Assembly (NCBI RefSeq): GCF_018688095.1
Contig: NZ_CP061311.1
Location: 1,052,861-1,116,860 of the forward strand
Length of the DNA stretch: 64,000 nucleotides
Origin: Polynucleobacter sp. AP-Titi-500A-B4
Lineage (GTDB): Bacteria > Pseudomonadota > Gammaproteobacteria > Burkholderiales > Burkholderiaceae
Reading direction: 5' to 3'
The notes under the pieces are model-generated. The model saw only the letters and a list, made by a program, of their open reading frames with translations. It did no database searches and was not told the origin of the DNA. Below, one piece after another: positions 18,165 to 26,327 of this stretch. Made by a program: the position numbers and the translations under genes. The stretch's first letter is position 1. The number at the start of each line of letters is the position of its first letter.

Positions 18165-19142
18165 TTAGTCGAGTGTGATATTGGCTGATTTGATTGCTTT
18201 ATTCCAGTAAGGCAACTCTCTCTTTACCAATGCCTCAGTTTGATCTGGGGTGAGATAACGCAATTCGACACCTGCTGCATCCGCGCGCTCTTTTACCTCA
18301 GGCAATGCCAAACTTTTCTTCACGGAATCCGTAAGCTTGGTAACAACCGCCTTAGGAGTGGCGGCTGGAGCAAATAAACCTACCCAAGATTCCAATTGAA
18401 ACGAAGGTAATCCAGCTTCTGCTGTTGTTGGAACATTAGGCATACCAGGGTGACGGTTCTTACCAGTAACAGCAAGACCCTTGAGCTTGCCACTCTGTAC
18501 ATGCTGCATCAGTGATGGCGGTGTAGAGATAAACACCTGAACTTGACCTGCCAATACATCCTGAATAGCTGGACCAGATCCCTTGTAAGGTACGTGAACC
18601 ATTTCAATACCAGTAGTTTGCTTAAACATCTCGGTTCCAATATGAGATACAGAGCCATTGCCTTGTGAAGCGTAATTCAATTTACCTGGATTGGCTTTTG
18701 CGTATGCAATGAACTCTTTTAAGTTATTGACAGGCACCGATGGATGCACAGCGATCACATTAGTAGATACAGTCAGCAAAGCTATTGGCGAGAAATCTTT
18801 AATTGGATCCCATGGCAACTTATCCATTAATGCTGGATTACCAACGTGATAACCAGAATAGGAAATTAATAAGGTGTATCCATCTGGCTTAGCATTGGCA
18901 ACATATTGATAGGCAATGTTTCCGCTGGCACCTGGTTTATTGTCTACCACAACAGTTTGACCAATGACTCTTGTCAGTGGCTCACTCAATAAGCGTGCAG
19001 AGGTATCCACCAATCCACCCGGAGGATTTGGAACAACCAGAGTAATAGGTCTATCGGGAAAGGATTGGGCGCTAGCAATACTGGTAAGCGTTACAAGCCC
19101 TAAGGATGCCAATACTTTTTTAGTGAGAACGAATACCTTCAT
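18165..19142 (-). CDS. Bug-family (tripartite tricarboxylate transporter) periplasmic substrate-binding protein
   Basis: An extracytoplasmic solute receptor of the Bug/TctC family, about 325 residues. A Sec signal peptide ends near SIASAQS. The mature part begins FPDRPITLVVPNPPGGLVDTSARLL, then has VVDNKPGASGNIAYQYVANAKPDGYT and YASQGNGSVSHIGTEMF, all typical of Bug proteins that bind carboxylates. The upstream in-frame ATG (19148) abuts the AGGAG directly; the second ATG (19142) sits six bases from that AGGAG, so I chose it. No tctA or tctB membrane partners are in the window, making this an orphan receptor, as is common in Burkholderiales. It lies 29 bases after the Old Yellow Enzyme gene and is likely in one operon with it. 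Confidence 0.9.
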   Translation of the reverse strand: MKVFVLTKKVLASLGLVTLTSIASAQSFPDRPITLVVPNPPGGLVDTSARLLSEPLTRVIGQTVVVDNKPGASGNIAYQYVANAKPDGYTLLISYSGYHVGNPALMDKLPWDPIKDFSPIALLTVSTNVIAVHPSVPVNNLKEFIAYAKANPGKLNYASQGNGSVSHIGTEMFKQTTGIEMVHVPYKGSGPAIQDVLAGQVQVFISTPPSLMQHVQSGKLKGLAVTGKNRHPGMPNVPTTAEAGLPSFQLESWVGLFAPAATPKAVVTKLTDSVKKSLALPEVKERADAAGVELRYLTPDQTEALVKRELPYWNKAIKSANITLD

Positions 19143-19171
19143 AACCATCTCCTAATCATTATTTTGTGAAA

Positions 19172-20293
19172 TTATCTCTGACCTACTTTAACGTTTCCAA
19201 ATACCGCCTGGGCTTCTCTAGGCAAACAGCGCCAATAGCGCTCATTGGCATTAACGGTGCCTTCTAGTGCAGCGGCAGCCTCCCAACCCCAGCGCGGTTT
19301 GTATAAAAAGGCACGCGCTAGAGCAATCAGATCAGCATCTCCTGATTGCAATATGGCCTCAGCCTGGTGTGGGTCGGTAATTAAACCAACCGTCATGGTA
19401 GGCAAACCCGATTGGTCTTTAACAATCTTGGCAAAGGGTACTTGATAGTTTGGTCCTAGTGCAATTTTCTGCTTAGGAGAAATGCCGCCTGAGGAAATAT
19501 GCACGAAATCGCAACCTAAAGGCTTAAGTTGCTTAGCAAAGTTTGCAGTCTCTTCTGGAGTCCAGCCGCCCTCAATCCAATCGCTTGCTGAAATACGAAT
19601 ACCCAATACACCCGAATAAGCTGCTCTAACCGCTGCAAATAACTCCAATGGAAAACGAATGCGATTCTCAAATGAGCCGCCATATTCATCAGCGCGTTGA
19701 TTGGCTATTGGAGATAAGAATTGATGCAGTAAATATCCATGTGCACCGTGTAATTCAATCCCATCAAGCCCAATACGATCTGCGCGTTTAGCAGCAACTA
19801 CAAAGGCGTCAATCAGTTCTTTTAATTCTGTCTTAGAGAGCTCGTGGGGTAAACGTTCGCCTTCAAGCTGAGGAATGGCTGATGGCGCCAACATCTCCCA
19901 GCCACCCTGGTCTACCGCCAATAACTGACCCCCGTCCCAAGGTGTGGCGCTCGATGCTTTTCGACCGGCATGAGCCAACTGAATAAATACAGGGGTAGCT
20001 GGAGCTAATTTACGAGCTCGGCTCAATTTGTCCTTTAAAGCCGCCTCAGTTCGGTCATCCCATAAGCCCAGGCATGAAGGGGTAATACGAGCTTCTGGGG
20101 TCACGCCAGTGGCTTCGATAATGAATAAGGCTGCCCCGCTATTTAGCAGGTTCCCCCAGTGCATTAAATGCCAGTCTGTGGCCTCGCCATTGGAAGCCGA
20201 ATATTGGCACATCGGGGCAACCACGATGCGATTAGCAAGTTCCAGGGGTCCACGTGGGGAATTGAGGGTAAAACTTGAAAACAGCAGGCTCAT
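19172..20293 (-). CDS. Old Yellow Enzyme family NADH:flavin oxidoreductase (YqjM/XenA class)
   Basis: FMN-containing ene-reductase of 373 residues with a (beta/alpha)8 fold, expected to reduce activated C=C bonds of enones or xenobiotics with NAD(P)H. MCQYSASNG near the start contains the redox-tuning Cys that marks the thermophilic-like/YqjM class. Further markers are QLAHAGRKAS, the substrate-binding pair in GIELHGAHGYLLHQFLSP, NQRADEYGGSFENRIRF, and the FMN-phosphate loop in ADLIALARAFLYKPRWGWEAA. It is divergent from mmsA and followed by the Bug receptor on the same strand. The physiological substrate cannot be inferred. Confidence 0.9.
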   Translation of the reverse strand: MSLLFSSFTLNSPRGPLELANRIVVAPMCQYSASNGEATDWHLMHWGNLLNSGAALFIIEATGVTPEARITPSCLGLWDDRTEAALKDKLSRARKLAPATPVFIQLAHAGRKASSATPWDGGQLLAVDQGGWEMLAPSAIPQLEGERLPHELSKTELKELIDAFVVAAKRADRIGLDGIELHGAHGYLLHQFLSPIANQRADEYGGSFENRIRFPLELFAAVRAAYSGVLGIRISASDWIEGGWTPEETANFAKQLKPLGCDFVHISSGGISPKQKIALGPNYQVPFAKIVKDQSGLPTMTVGLITDPHQAEAILQSGDADLIALARAFLYKPRWGWEAAAALEGTVNANERYWRCLPREAQAVFGNVKVGQR

Positions 20294-20455
20294 AGGGGTG
20301 TCTTAAAGGTCGAAAAAATGGGTCAAAATACTAAAATTGCCTTAAAGCGATAGAATACTAAAAAGCAGAATAAACGAGACAGCGAAGTCGTGCAGGCAAA
20401 TCAGCCTTTCCGCTTTATTTACCCAAAAATCGATCCATACTTATTACTGAAGACT

Positions 20456-21976
20456 ATGAACGCTCCAAAAGCCTTTGAATCAAAAGAAGATGTCGGCCAC
20501 TATGTTGGTGGCTCTGTTGTAACCCCAAAAGATGGACGCTTTGCTGATGTCTTTAACCCTGCAAAGGGCTCTGTTGCTCGTAGGGTTGCCTTAGCAAGCC
20601 GCAAAGATGTCGACTCCGTTGTTGCTGTTGCTCAGAAAGCGTTTGAATCTTGGAGCCAAACCAGCCCTCTTCGCCGCGCACGCATTATGTTTAAGTACCT
20701 AGAACTGCTCAATGCTAATCGCGATGAGTTGGCGGCAATGATTACTGCAGAACACGGTAAAGTATTTACAGATGCCCAAGGCGAAGTAACTCGTGGCATT
20801 GAAATTCTGGAATTTGCAACTGGCATCCCAGAGCTCCTCAAGGGTGATTACACCGAACAAGTATCTACTGATATCGACAACTGGGTAATGCGTCAGCCCT
20901 TGGGCGTAGTGGCTGGCATTACGCCGTTTAACTTCCCAGTCATGGTTCCCATGTGGATGTTCCCAGTAGCCATCGCTTGCGGCAATAGCTTCATTCTCAA
21001 GCCAAGCCCAACGGATCCCTCTGCTTCCTTGTTTATGGCAAAACTGCTTAAAGAAGCAGGACTTCCTGATGGCGTATTTAACGTAGTCCAAGGCGATAAA
21101 GAAGCGGTTGATGCGTTGATTGAAAATCCAGATGTAAAGGCGGTTAGCTTTGTTGGCTCAACCCCGATTGCCAATTACATCTATGAGCGCTGCGCACACT
21201 TTGGCAAACGCTCACAAGCCTTGGGTGGCGCTAAGAACCATATGGTCATCATGCCTGATGCCGATATCGACAAGGCGATTGATGCGCTGATTGGTGCTGC
21301 CTACGGCTCTGCTGGTGAACGTTGTATGGCAATTTCTGTTGCCGTGTTAGTTGGTGATGTTGCTGAAAAGATCATGCCTAAACTAATTGAGCGCACTAAA
21401 ACGCTCAAAGTAAAAAATGGCATGGAGCTCGATGCAGAGATGGGCCCTATTGTGACTAAAGCGGCTTTAGAGCGCATTACTGGCTATATTGATAGCGGTG
21501 TTGCTTCGGGCGCTAAGTTGCTGGTGGATGGTCGTGGACTGAAAGTAGCCGGCAATGAAAATGGCTTCTTTATCGGCGGCACGCTGTTTGATAACGTCAC
21601 CCCTGATATGAAGATCTACCTCGAAGAAATCTTCGGACCTGTTCTCTCATGCTTGCGTGTCGCAAACTTTACCGAAGCCTTAAATCTCGTGAATTCATGC
21701 GAATTTGGTAATGGTGTTGCTTGCTTTACAAGCGATGGCAATATCGCCCGTGAATTTGCTCGCCGCGTACAAGTAGGCATGGTTGGTATCAATGTTCCGA
21801 TTCCTGTGCCGATGGCTTGGCATGGCTTTGGCGGTTGGAAGAAATCGATTTTTGGCGACATGCACGCCTACGGCAAAGAAGGCGTACGCTTCTACACTAA
21901 ACAGAAGAGCGTGATGCAGCGCTGGCCAGAAAGTATTGCTAAAGGCGCAGAGTTTGTAATGCCTACTTCCAAGTAA
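20456..21976 (+). CDS. mmsA: CoA-acylating methylmalonate-semialdehyde dehydrogenase
   Basis: MmsA converts methylmalonate semialdehyde (from valine or thymine breakdown) to propionyl-CoA, or malonate semialdehyde to acetyl-CoA. From the chosen ATG the protein has 506 residues, the usual size. It shows PLGVVAGITPFNFPVMVP, FVGSTPIANYIYERCA, LGGAKNHMVIMPDAD and the catalytic Cys in GSAGERCMAISVAV (about Cys290). The open frame extends to a GTG at 20390, adding 22 residues unlike the family, so I prefer 20456 although its ribosome site (GAAG) is modest. It is followed by a strong terminator. PrpE, the enzyme for free propionate, is also in this window but not adjacent. Confidence 0.9.
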   Translation: MNAPKAFESKEDVGHYVGGSVVTPKDGRFADVFNPAKGSVARRVALASRKDVDSVVAVAQKAFESWSQTSPLRRARIMFKYLELLNANRDELAAMITAEHGKVFTDAQGEVTRGIEILEFATGIPELLKGDYTEQVSTDIDNWVMRQPLGVVAGITPFNFPVMVPMWMFPVAIACGNSFILKPSPTDPSASLFMAKLLKEAGLPDGVFNVVQGDKEAVDALIENPDVKAVSFVGSTPIANYIYERCAHFGKRSQALGGAKNHMVIMPDADIDKAIDALIGAAYGSAGERCMAISVAVLVGDVAEKIMPKLIERTKTLKVKNGMELDAEMGPIVTKAALERITGYIDSGVASGAKLLVDGRGLKVAGNENGFFIGGTLFDNVTPDMKIYLEEIFGPVLSCLRVANFTEALNLVNSCEFGNGVACFTSDGNIAREFARRVQVGMVGINVPIPVPMAWHGFGGWKKSIFGDMHAYGKEGVRFYTKQKSVMQRWPESIAKGAEFVMPTSK

Positions 21977-21993
21977 TAGACTGACTTCAAATG

Positions 21994-22021
21994 AAAATAG
22001 CGATCTTCGGATCGCTATTTT
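21994..22021. terminator. Bidirectional intrinsic terminator with UUCG tetraloop
   Basis: A perfect 12-bp inverted repeat, AAAATAGCGATC (21994-22005) and GATCGCTATTTT (22010-22021), encloses TTCG closed by C-G, the very stable cUUCGg tetraloop. A T-run follows on the plus strand and an A-run precedes it, giving a U-tract on both strands. It lies between convergent mmsA and the DUF1178 gene and should stop both transcripts. Confidence 0.93.
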
Positions 22022-22040
22022 TTTATCTTCTGATGAAAAT

Positions 22041-22526
22041 TTACTGCAGCGTATTTTTAAATGCAGGCATGAGTGGTACCGCCAAAACTTCAATACCCTC
22101 ATCCCTTAATGACTCAGCTTCATCTAAGGTAGTTTGCCCGCGAATACTTCTCTCGGGAGCTTCCTTGTAGTGAATCTTTCTAGCTTCTTCAGCAAATGAA
22201 GTGCCCACATCCTCGGACTTCCCCATCAACTCACGCATACCTTTTAAAAAGGCTGCCTGAACTTGCGCTTCTAAATGAGAGTGATCATTACCCGTTAAGG
22301 CAACAACTTCACCGCTAGCGCTGGCAATATTCTCATTCGGACTGGTTAATGCAGTTGAGCTTGATTTAGCAATGTGTGGAGCAGATGGCATGCGGGTAAT
22401 TTGAGTGCTATCGCATACTGGACAGGCAAGCATACCCTTGTCCTGCTGAGCAAGACAATCCTCTTCTGAGGCAAACCATCCTTCAAAGCGATGATCTAAA
22501 GGGCAAGCGAGGTTGTAGACTTTCAT
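22041..22526 (-). CDS. DUF1178 family protein
   Basis: A 161-residue protein of unknown function. Its N-terminus, MKVYNLACPLDHRFEGWFAS, and the ACPVCDSTQITRMPSAPH segment (with Cys8 and a CPVC pair) suggest a small zinc ribbon, as in DUF1178 proteins of alpha- and betaproteobacteria. The C-terminal half is helical and contains VGTSFAEEARKIHYKEAPERSI, the other conserved family block. No signal peptide is present. It is convergent with mmsA and follows the Nudix gene on the same strand by 66 bases. Confidence 0.85.
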   Translation of the reverse strand: MKVYNLACPLDHRFEGWFASEEDCLAQQDKGMLACPVCDSTQITRMPSAPHIAKSSSTALTSPNENIASASGEVVALTGNDHSHLEAQVQAAFLKGMRELMGKSEDVGTSFAEEARKIHYKEAPERSIRGQTTLDEAESLRDEGIEVLAVPLMPAFKNTLQ

Positions 22527-22592
22527 AAGACCTATATATGGGCAAAAATACCAAATTCAATAGGTCCTATTTTAATAGGATTTGAGAATGCC

Positions 22593-23192
22593 CTATTTGA
22601 TGGGCTTAGGGCTGACCAATCCTCGACGATAGCGATCCAGCCAATAAGCGGAAATCGTGGTTTTAACGTCTGTGATCTCACCTTCTTCGACCCAAGCCAT
22701 TAACTGCCCTAAAGGCGCTGCAAAGACATCTAAAAACTCTTCATCATCTAGCTTACTCTTGCCGGGAACCAGATCTTCTGCAAGATAGATATCAATGAAC
22801 TCTGTTGAATACGAAATTACCGGATGAATACGGCGAATATAGCTCCATTTTCTTGCTGTATATCCAGTCTCTTCTTCTAATTCACGTTTAGCGCATAAAA
22901 GATGATCTTCGCCAATCTCCAATTTTCCAGCTGGAATTTCGATACAGGCTTTTGCTATTGGGTAACGATACTGACGCTCTAGTAGAACTCTGTCATCATC
23001 CAATAGCGCAACAATGGCAACAGCACCAGGATGCGTTAGGTACTCACGTGCTGCCATTTGGCCATCGGGTAAGCGAACTTGATCACGCTTCATGTTTAAA
23101 AAGATGCCGCCGTAGATATCCTCGCCTGACACTCTATCTTCTCGTAAGTGTTGATCACCCGTAGGCAGATCCTTAAACGATTTTTCGGTCAT
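22593..23192 (-). CDS. Nudix hydrolase, ADP-ribose pyrophosphatase type
   Basis: A 199-residue Nudix enzyme. The Nudix box runs from Gly89 to Gly110 with Glu95 and the REL(E)EETG block (Arg103-Gly110), the magnesium-binding catalytic element. The upstream PGAVAIVALLDDDRVLLERQYRYP and the downstream SPGFSTE-like VISYSTEFIDIYLAEDLV match the NudF/ADP-ribose pyrophosphatase group, which hydrolyses ADP-ribose to AMP and ribose 5-phosphate. The exact substrate could be another nucleoside diphosphate derivative. It is the first gene after the nuo terminator region and is oriented the same way as DUF1178. Confidence 0.85.
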   Translation of the reverse strand: MTEKSFKDLPTGDQHLREDRVSGEDIYGGIFLNMKRDQVRLPDGQMAAREYLTHPGAVAIVALLDDDRVLLERQYRYPIAKACIEIPAGKLEIGEDHLLCAKRELEEETGYTARKWSYIRRIHPVISYSTEFIDIYLAEDLVPGKSKLDDEEFLDVFAAPLGQLMAWVEEGEITDVKTTISAYWLDRYRRGLVSPKPIK

Positions 23193-23285
23193 AAGCAGTC
23201 TTTCATCTTGGAGTCACCAATTAATATACATAAATCTTATGTCATTGCAGTGTCATTGTGATCTTATTAATTTACTAAAACAACA

Positions 23286-23305
23286 AAGGCTCCCATAGGA
23301 GCCTT
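23286..23305 (-). terminator. Intrinsic terminator of the nuo operon
   Basis: AAGGCTCC (23286-23293) and GGAGCCTT (23298-23305) form a perfect 8-bp stem with a four-base loop. On the minus strand it is followed by TGTTGTTTT. It sits 21 bases after the nuoN stop and ends the 14-gene Complex I transcript before the Nudix gene. Confidence 0.9.
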
Positions 23306-23326
23306 GGAATGAGATTAGCGATAAAT

Positions 23327-24826
23327 TTAAGAACCCAATAATGTGCGGCGCATTGCATCCAAACAAACACTCATCAATCCAGCCGGAAGAATGCCGATAG
23401 CTAATACCAAAATAGTATTCAAGCTCAACAAACCCTTCGCAAAACCAGATCCAGTGATGGTGACTTCATGAGCGGGCTCGTCAAAGTACATGACCTTCAC
23501 GACTCTCAAGTAGTAGAAGGCGCCGATTAAAGAAGCCATCACCGCGATGACCGCCAAGAAGGTATGTTCTGCATCCACTAAAGCTTCTAAAACGCCCAAT
23601 TTAGCTGCAAAACCGACAGTTGGTGGAATGCCGGCCAATGAGAACATCATTACAAGACCAATGAAGGCAAACCAAGGATGCTTCTTGTTCAAGCCTTTGA
23701 GGCCTTCTAAGGTCTCACAGTCATAGCCCTTACGAGATAAAACCATCAAGAGACCGAAGGTGCCCAATGTAGTCAAGACGTAGGTGATTGCATAAAACAT
23801 GGATGCGCTAAAGGCATGATCATCAAATACCGAAAGCATGCCTAACAATACAAAGCCCATCTGTGCAATGGCTGAATATGCAAGCATACGCTTAAGGTTA
23901 GTCTGAGCAATCGCAGTAACGTTACCCACTACGAGAGATAGGACAGCAAGCAATACCAACATTGGTTGCCAATCACCCATCAATGGCAACAGCGTATTAA
24001 CGAGCAAGCGGAATAACAAGGCAAATGCAGCCAGTTTTGGTGCACCAGCAATCATTAAGGTCACCGCAGTAGGCGCGCCTTGATAGACATCTGGCACCCA
24101 CATATGGAAAGGTACTACACCCAACTTAAATGCTAAGCCAGCAACAATAAATACCAAACCAAAAGCCATAACCAAATGGTTTACGCGTGGGTCAGCAACG
24201 GTCTTGAAAATTTCTATCAAGTCCAATGAACCAGTTACGCCATACAGCATAGACATGCCATAGAGGAGGAAACCGGAGGCTAGCGCACCTAAGATGAAAT
24301 ACTTAATACCAGCCTCAACACTCTTCTCGCTAGTATGGCGCATTGCTACCAAGGCATACATCGGTAAGGCCATGAGCTCAAGCCCCAGATAGAGAGTCAA
24401 TAGGTTTGCACCTGAGATCAATACCATTTGACCCAATAGAGCTAACAACAGCATCACAATAAAGTCTGGACGGAATAATGCGCGATCAGAAAGGTATTGT
24501 TTGGAATAGACCAAGCTCACTAGTACAGCAGCACATGAACATGCTTTTAATAAGTTAGAAATGGGATCGGACTGAAGCAGACCGTTCATAGCCACTAAAG
24601 AAACATCTCCCATCCGACCGACATAAGCAAAAATCAAATAGGCCAAGAGAATTAAGGAAAAGAAGTACACAAAACCAACGCCGCGTGGTGTATGGAAAAT
24701 ATCTTGCTCAACACCAGGCGTAGCGGTAACTCTTTCAGGAACGTAAACACTAGCTACTAGCAATAAACAAGTTGCAAGAAGTAAAACGAGTTCCGGCAGG
24801 ATGGCGTATAGGTCGAATGCTTGCAT
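23327..24826 (-). CDS. nuoN: NADH-quinone oxidoreductase subunit N
   Basis: One of three antiporter-like proton-pumping membrane subunits of Complex I. It has 499 residues and about 14 transmembrane helices. Key points are KQYLSDRALFRPDFIVMLLLALLG, the GLELMALPMYALVA segment with its buried Glu, and the pump lysine in FKLGVVPFHMWVPDVYQGAP, typical of NuoN. It is the last gene of the operon, ten bases after nuoM, with the terminator just downstream. Confidence 0.97.
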   Translation of the reverse strand: MQAFDLYAILPELVLLLATCLLLVASVYVPERVTATPGVEQDIFHTPRGVGFVYFFSLILLAYLIFAYVGRMGDVSLVAMNGLLQSDPISNLLKACSCAAVLVSLVYSKQYLSDRALFRPDFIVMLLLALLGQMVLISGANLLTLYLGLELMALPMYALVAMRHTSEKSVEAGIKYFILGALASGFLLYGMSMLYGVTGSLDLIEIFKTVADPRVNHLVMAFGLVFIVAGLAFKLGVVPFHMWVPDVYQGAPTAVTLMIAGAPKLAAFALLFRLLVNTLLPLMGDWQPMLVLLAVLSLVVGNVTAIAQTNLKRMLAYSAIAQMGFVLLGMLSVFDDHAFSASMFYAITYVLTTLGTFGLLMVLSRKGYDCETLEGLKGLNKKHPWFAFIGLVMMFSLAGIPPTVGFAAKLGVLEALVDAEHTFLAVIAVMASLIGAFYYLRVVKVMYFDEPAHEVTITGSGFAKGLLSLNTILVLAIGILPAGLMSVCLDAMRRTLLGS

Positions 24827-24836
24827 TTACTTTTAC

Positions 24837-26303
24837 TCAGAGTTTGCTAACAGCAACATGCTGTAGCAGATTGATTACGGCTGGATGAATAATGTCGGTA
24901 AATGGTTTTGGATACACGCCCATACCAATTACACAAATCGATAACACAGTCATCATGAAATATTCACGGGTGTTGAGATCTTTAAGTTCCTCAACATGGG
25001 CATTAGTAATGGTTCCGAAAAATACACGTTTGACCATCCATAATGAATAGGCAGCACCAAGGATCAATGCAGTCGCAGCAAGGATGCCAATGACAAAGTC
25101 ATAATCGACGGCAGCCAAAATCACCATAAACTCGCCAACGAAACCAGAGGTGGCAGGTAATCCACAGTTCGCCATCGCCATTAATACTGCAAAAGCTGTA
25201 AATGCAGGCATACGATGCACTACGCCACCGTAATCCGCAATTTGACGCGTATGCATACGGTCATACAAAACACCGATGGACAAAAACATTGCACCAGCAA
25301 CAAAGCCGTGTGAAATCATCTGCACAATCCCGCCCTCAATGCCTAAAGGGCTAAAGAGAAAGAAGCCAAGAGTCACGAAGCCCATATGCGCCACAGATGA
25401 ATACGCAACCAGCTTTTTCATATCCTTTTGAACCAAGGCCACTGCACCCACATAAATCACAGCAACTAAAGATAAGAAGATGACAAAAGGGCCCAGATAT
25501 TGGCTTGCATCTGGTGCAATCGGCAACGAGAAACGAAGGAAGCCATAAGCTCCGAGTTTCAACATAATGGCTGCCAACACCACTGAGCCTCCAGTTGGCG
25601 CCTCGACGTGTACGTCTGGGAGCCATGTATGTAAAGGCCACATTGGCACCTTTACAGCAAAAGCCATAAAGAATGCGAAGAACAACAGTATTTGTTCAAC
25701 GATATCAAGGCGGGCATTTTGCCAAACCAAGATATCAAAGCTATTGGTTACGTTGTACAGATAGAGCATGGCAACCAATGTCAATAATGAGCCAAGCAAG
25801 GTATACAAGAAGAACTTGAATGCAGCGTAGATGCGGTTTTGTCCACCCCATACGCCAATGATGATGTACATCGGAATCAAGGTTGCTTCGAAGAAGACAT
25901 AGAACAACAAGGCATCAAGCGCGCAGAAAACACCAATCATCAATCCAGACAGGATCATGAATGAAGCCATGTATTGAGAAACTTTGGTATCAATCACTTC
26001 CCAAGCAGCAATCACCACAAAAATGTTGATGAAAGCGGTAAGTACGATGAACCAGACAGAAATACCATCAATACCTAAGAAATAATTAATGTCATAGCGT
26101 GGTATCCAGCTAATTTTTTCAACAAACTGCATACCTGGATTGGCAATATCAAAATTAATCACCAGTGGTAGGGTTGCAATAAAGCCGATGATCGAACCGA
26201 TGAGCGCTAACCAGCGCACTCCAGCAGACGGCTTTTCAGACCCATAAAACAAAATAATGAGTCCAAAAACAATCGGGGTCCAAATGGCGTAAGAAAGAAT
26301 CAT
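24837..26303 (-). CDS. nuoM: NADH-quinone oxidoreductase subunit M
   Basis: Antiporter-like proton-translocating subunit in the distal membrane arm, 488 residues with about 14 helices. It shows NYFLGIDGISVWFIVLTAF, FFEATLIPMYIIIGVWGG with the conserved Glu, and the KVPMWPLHTWLPDVHVEAPTGGSV signature with the pump Lys. It lies between nuoL (24 bases upstream) and nuoN. Confidence 0.97.
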   Translation of the reverse strand: MILSYAIWTPIVFGLIILFYGSEKPSAGVRWLALIGSIIGFIATLPLVINFDIANPGMQFVEKISWIPRYDINYFLGIDGISVWFIVLTAFINIFVVIAAWEVIDTKVSQYMASFMILSGLMIGVFCALDALLFYVFFEATLIPMYIIIGVWGGQNRIYAAFKFFLYTLLGSLLTLVAMLYLYNVTNSFDILVWQNARLDIVEQILLFFAFFMAFAVKVPMWPLHTWLPDVHVEAPTGGSVVLAAIMLKLGAYGFLRFSLPIAPDASQYLGPFVIFLSLVAVIYVGAVALVQKDMKKLVAYSSVAHMGFVTLGFFLFSPLGIEGGIVQMISHGFVAGAMFLSIGVLYDRMHTRQIADYGGVVHRMPAFTAFAVLMAMANCGLPATSGFVGEFMVILAAVDYDFVIGILAATALILGAAYSLWMVKRVFFGTITNAHVEELKDLNTREYFMMTVLSICVIGMGVYPKPFTDIIHPAVINLLQHVAVSKL

Positions 26304-26327
26304 AGTGGCTACTTAAGTAACAAAGGC

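Noticed and set aside
20390..20455. An N-terminal extension of mmsA from the GTG at 20390.
   Set aside because: The 22 extra residues are unlike the family, and the usual length is reached from 20456.
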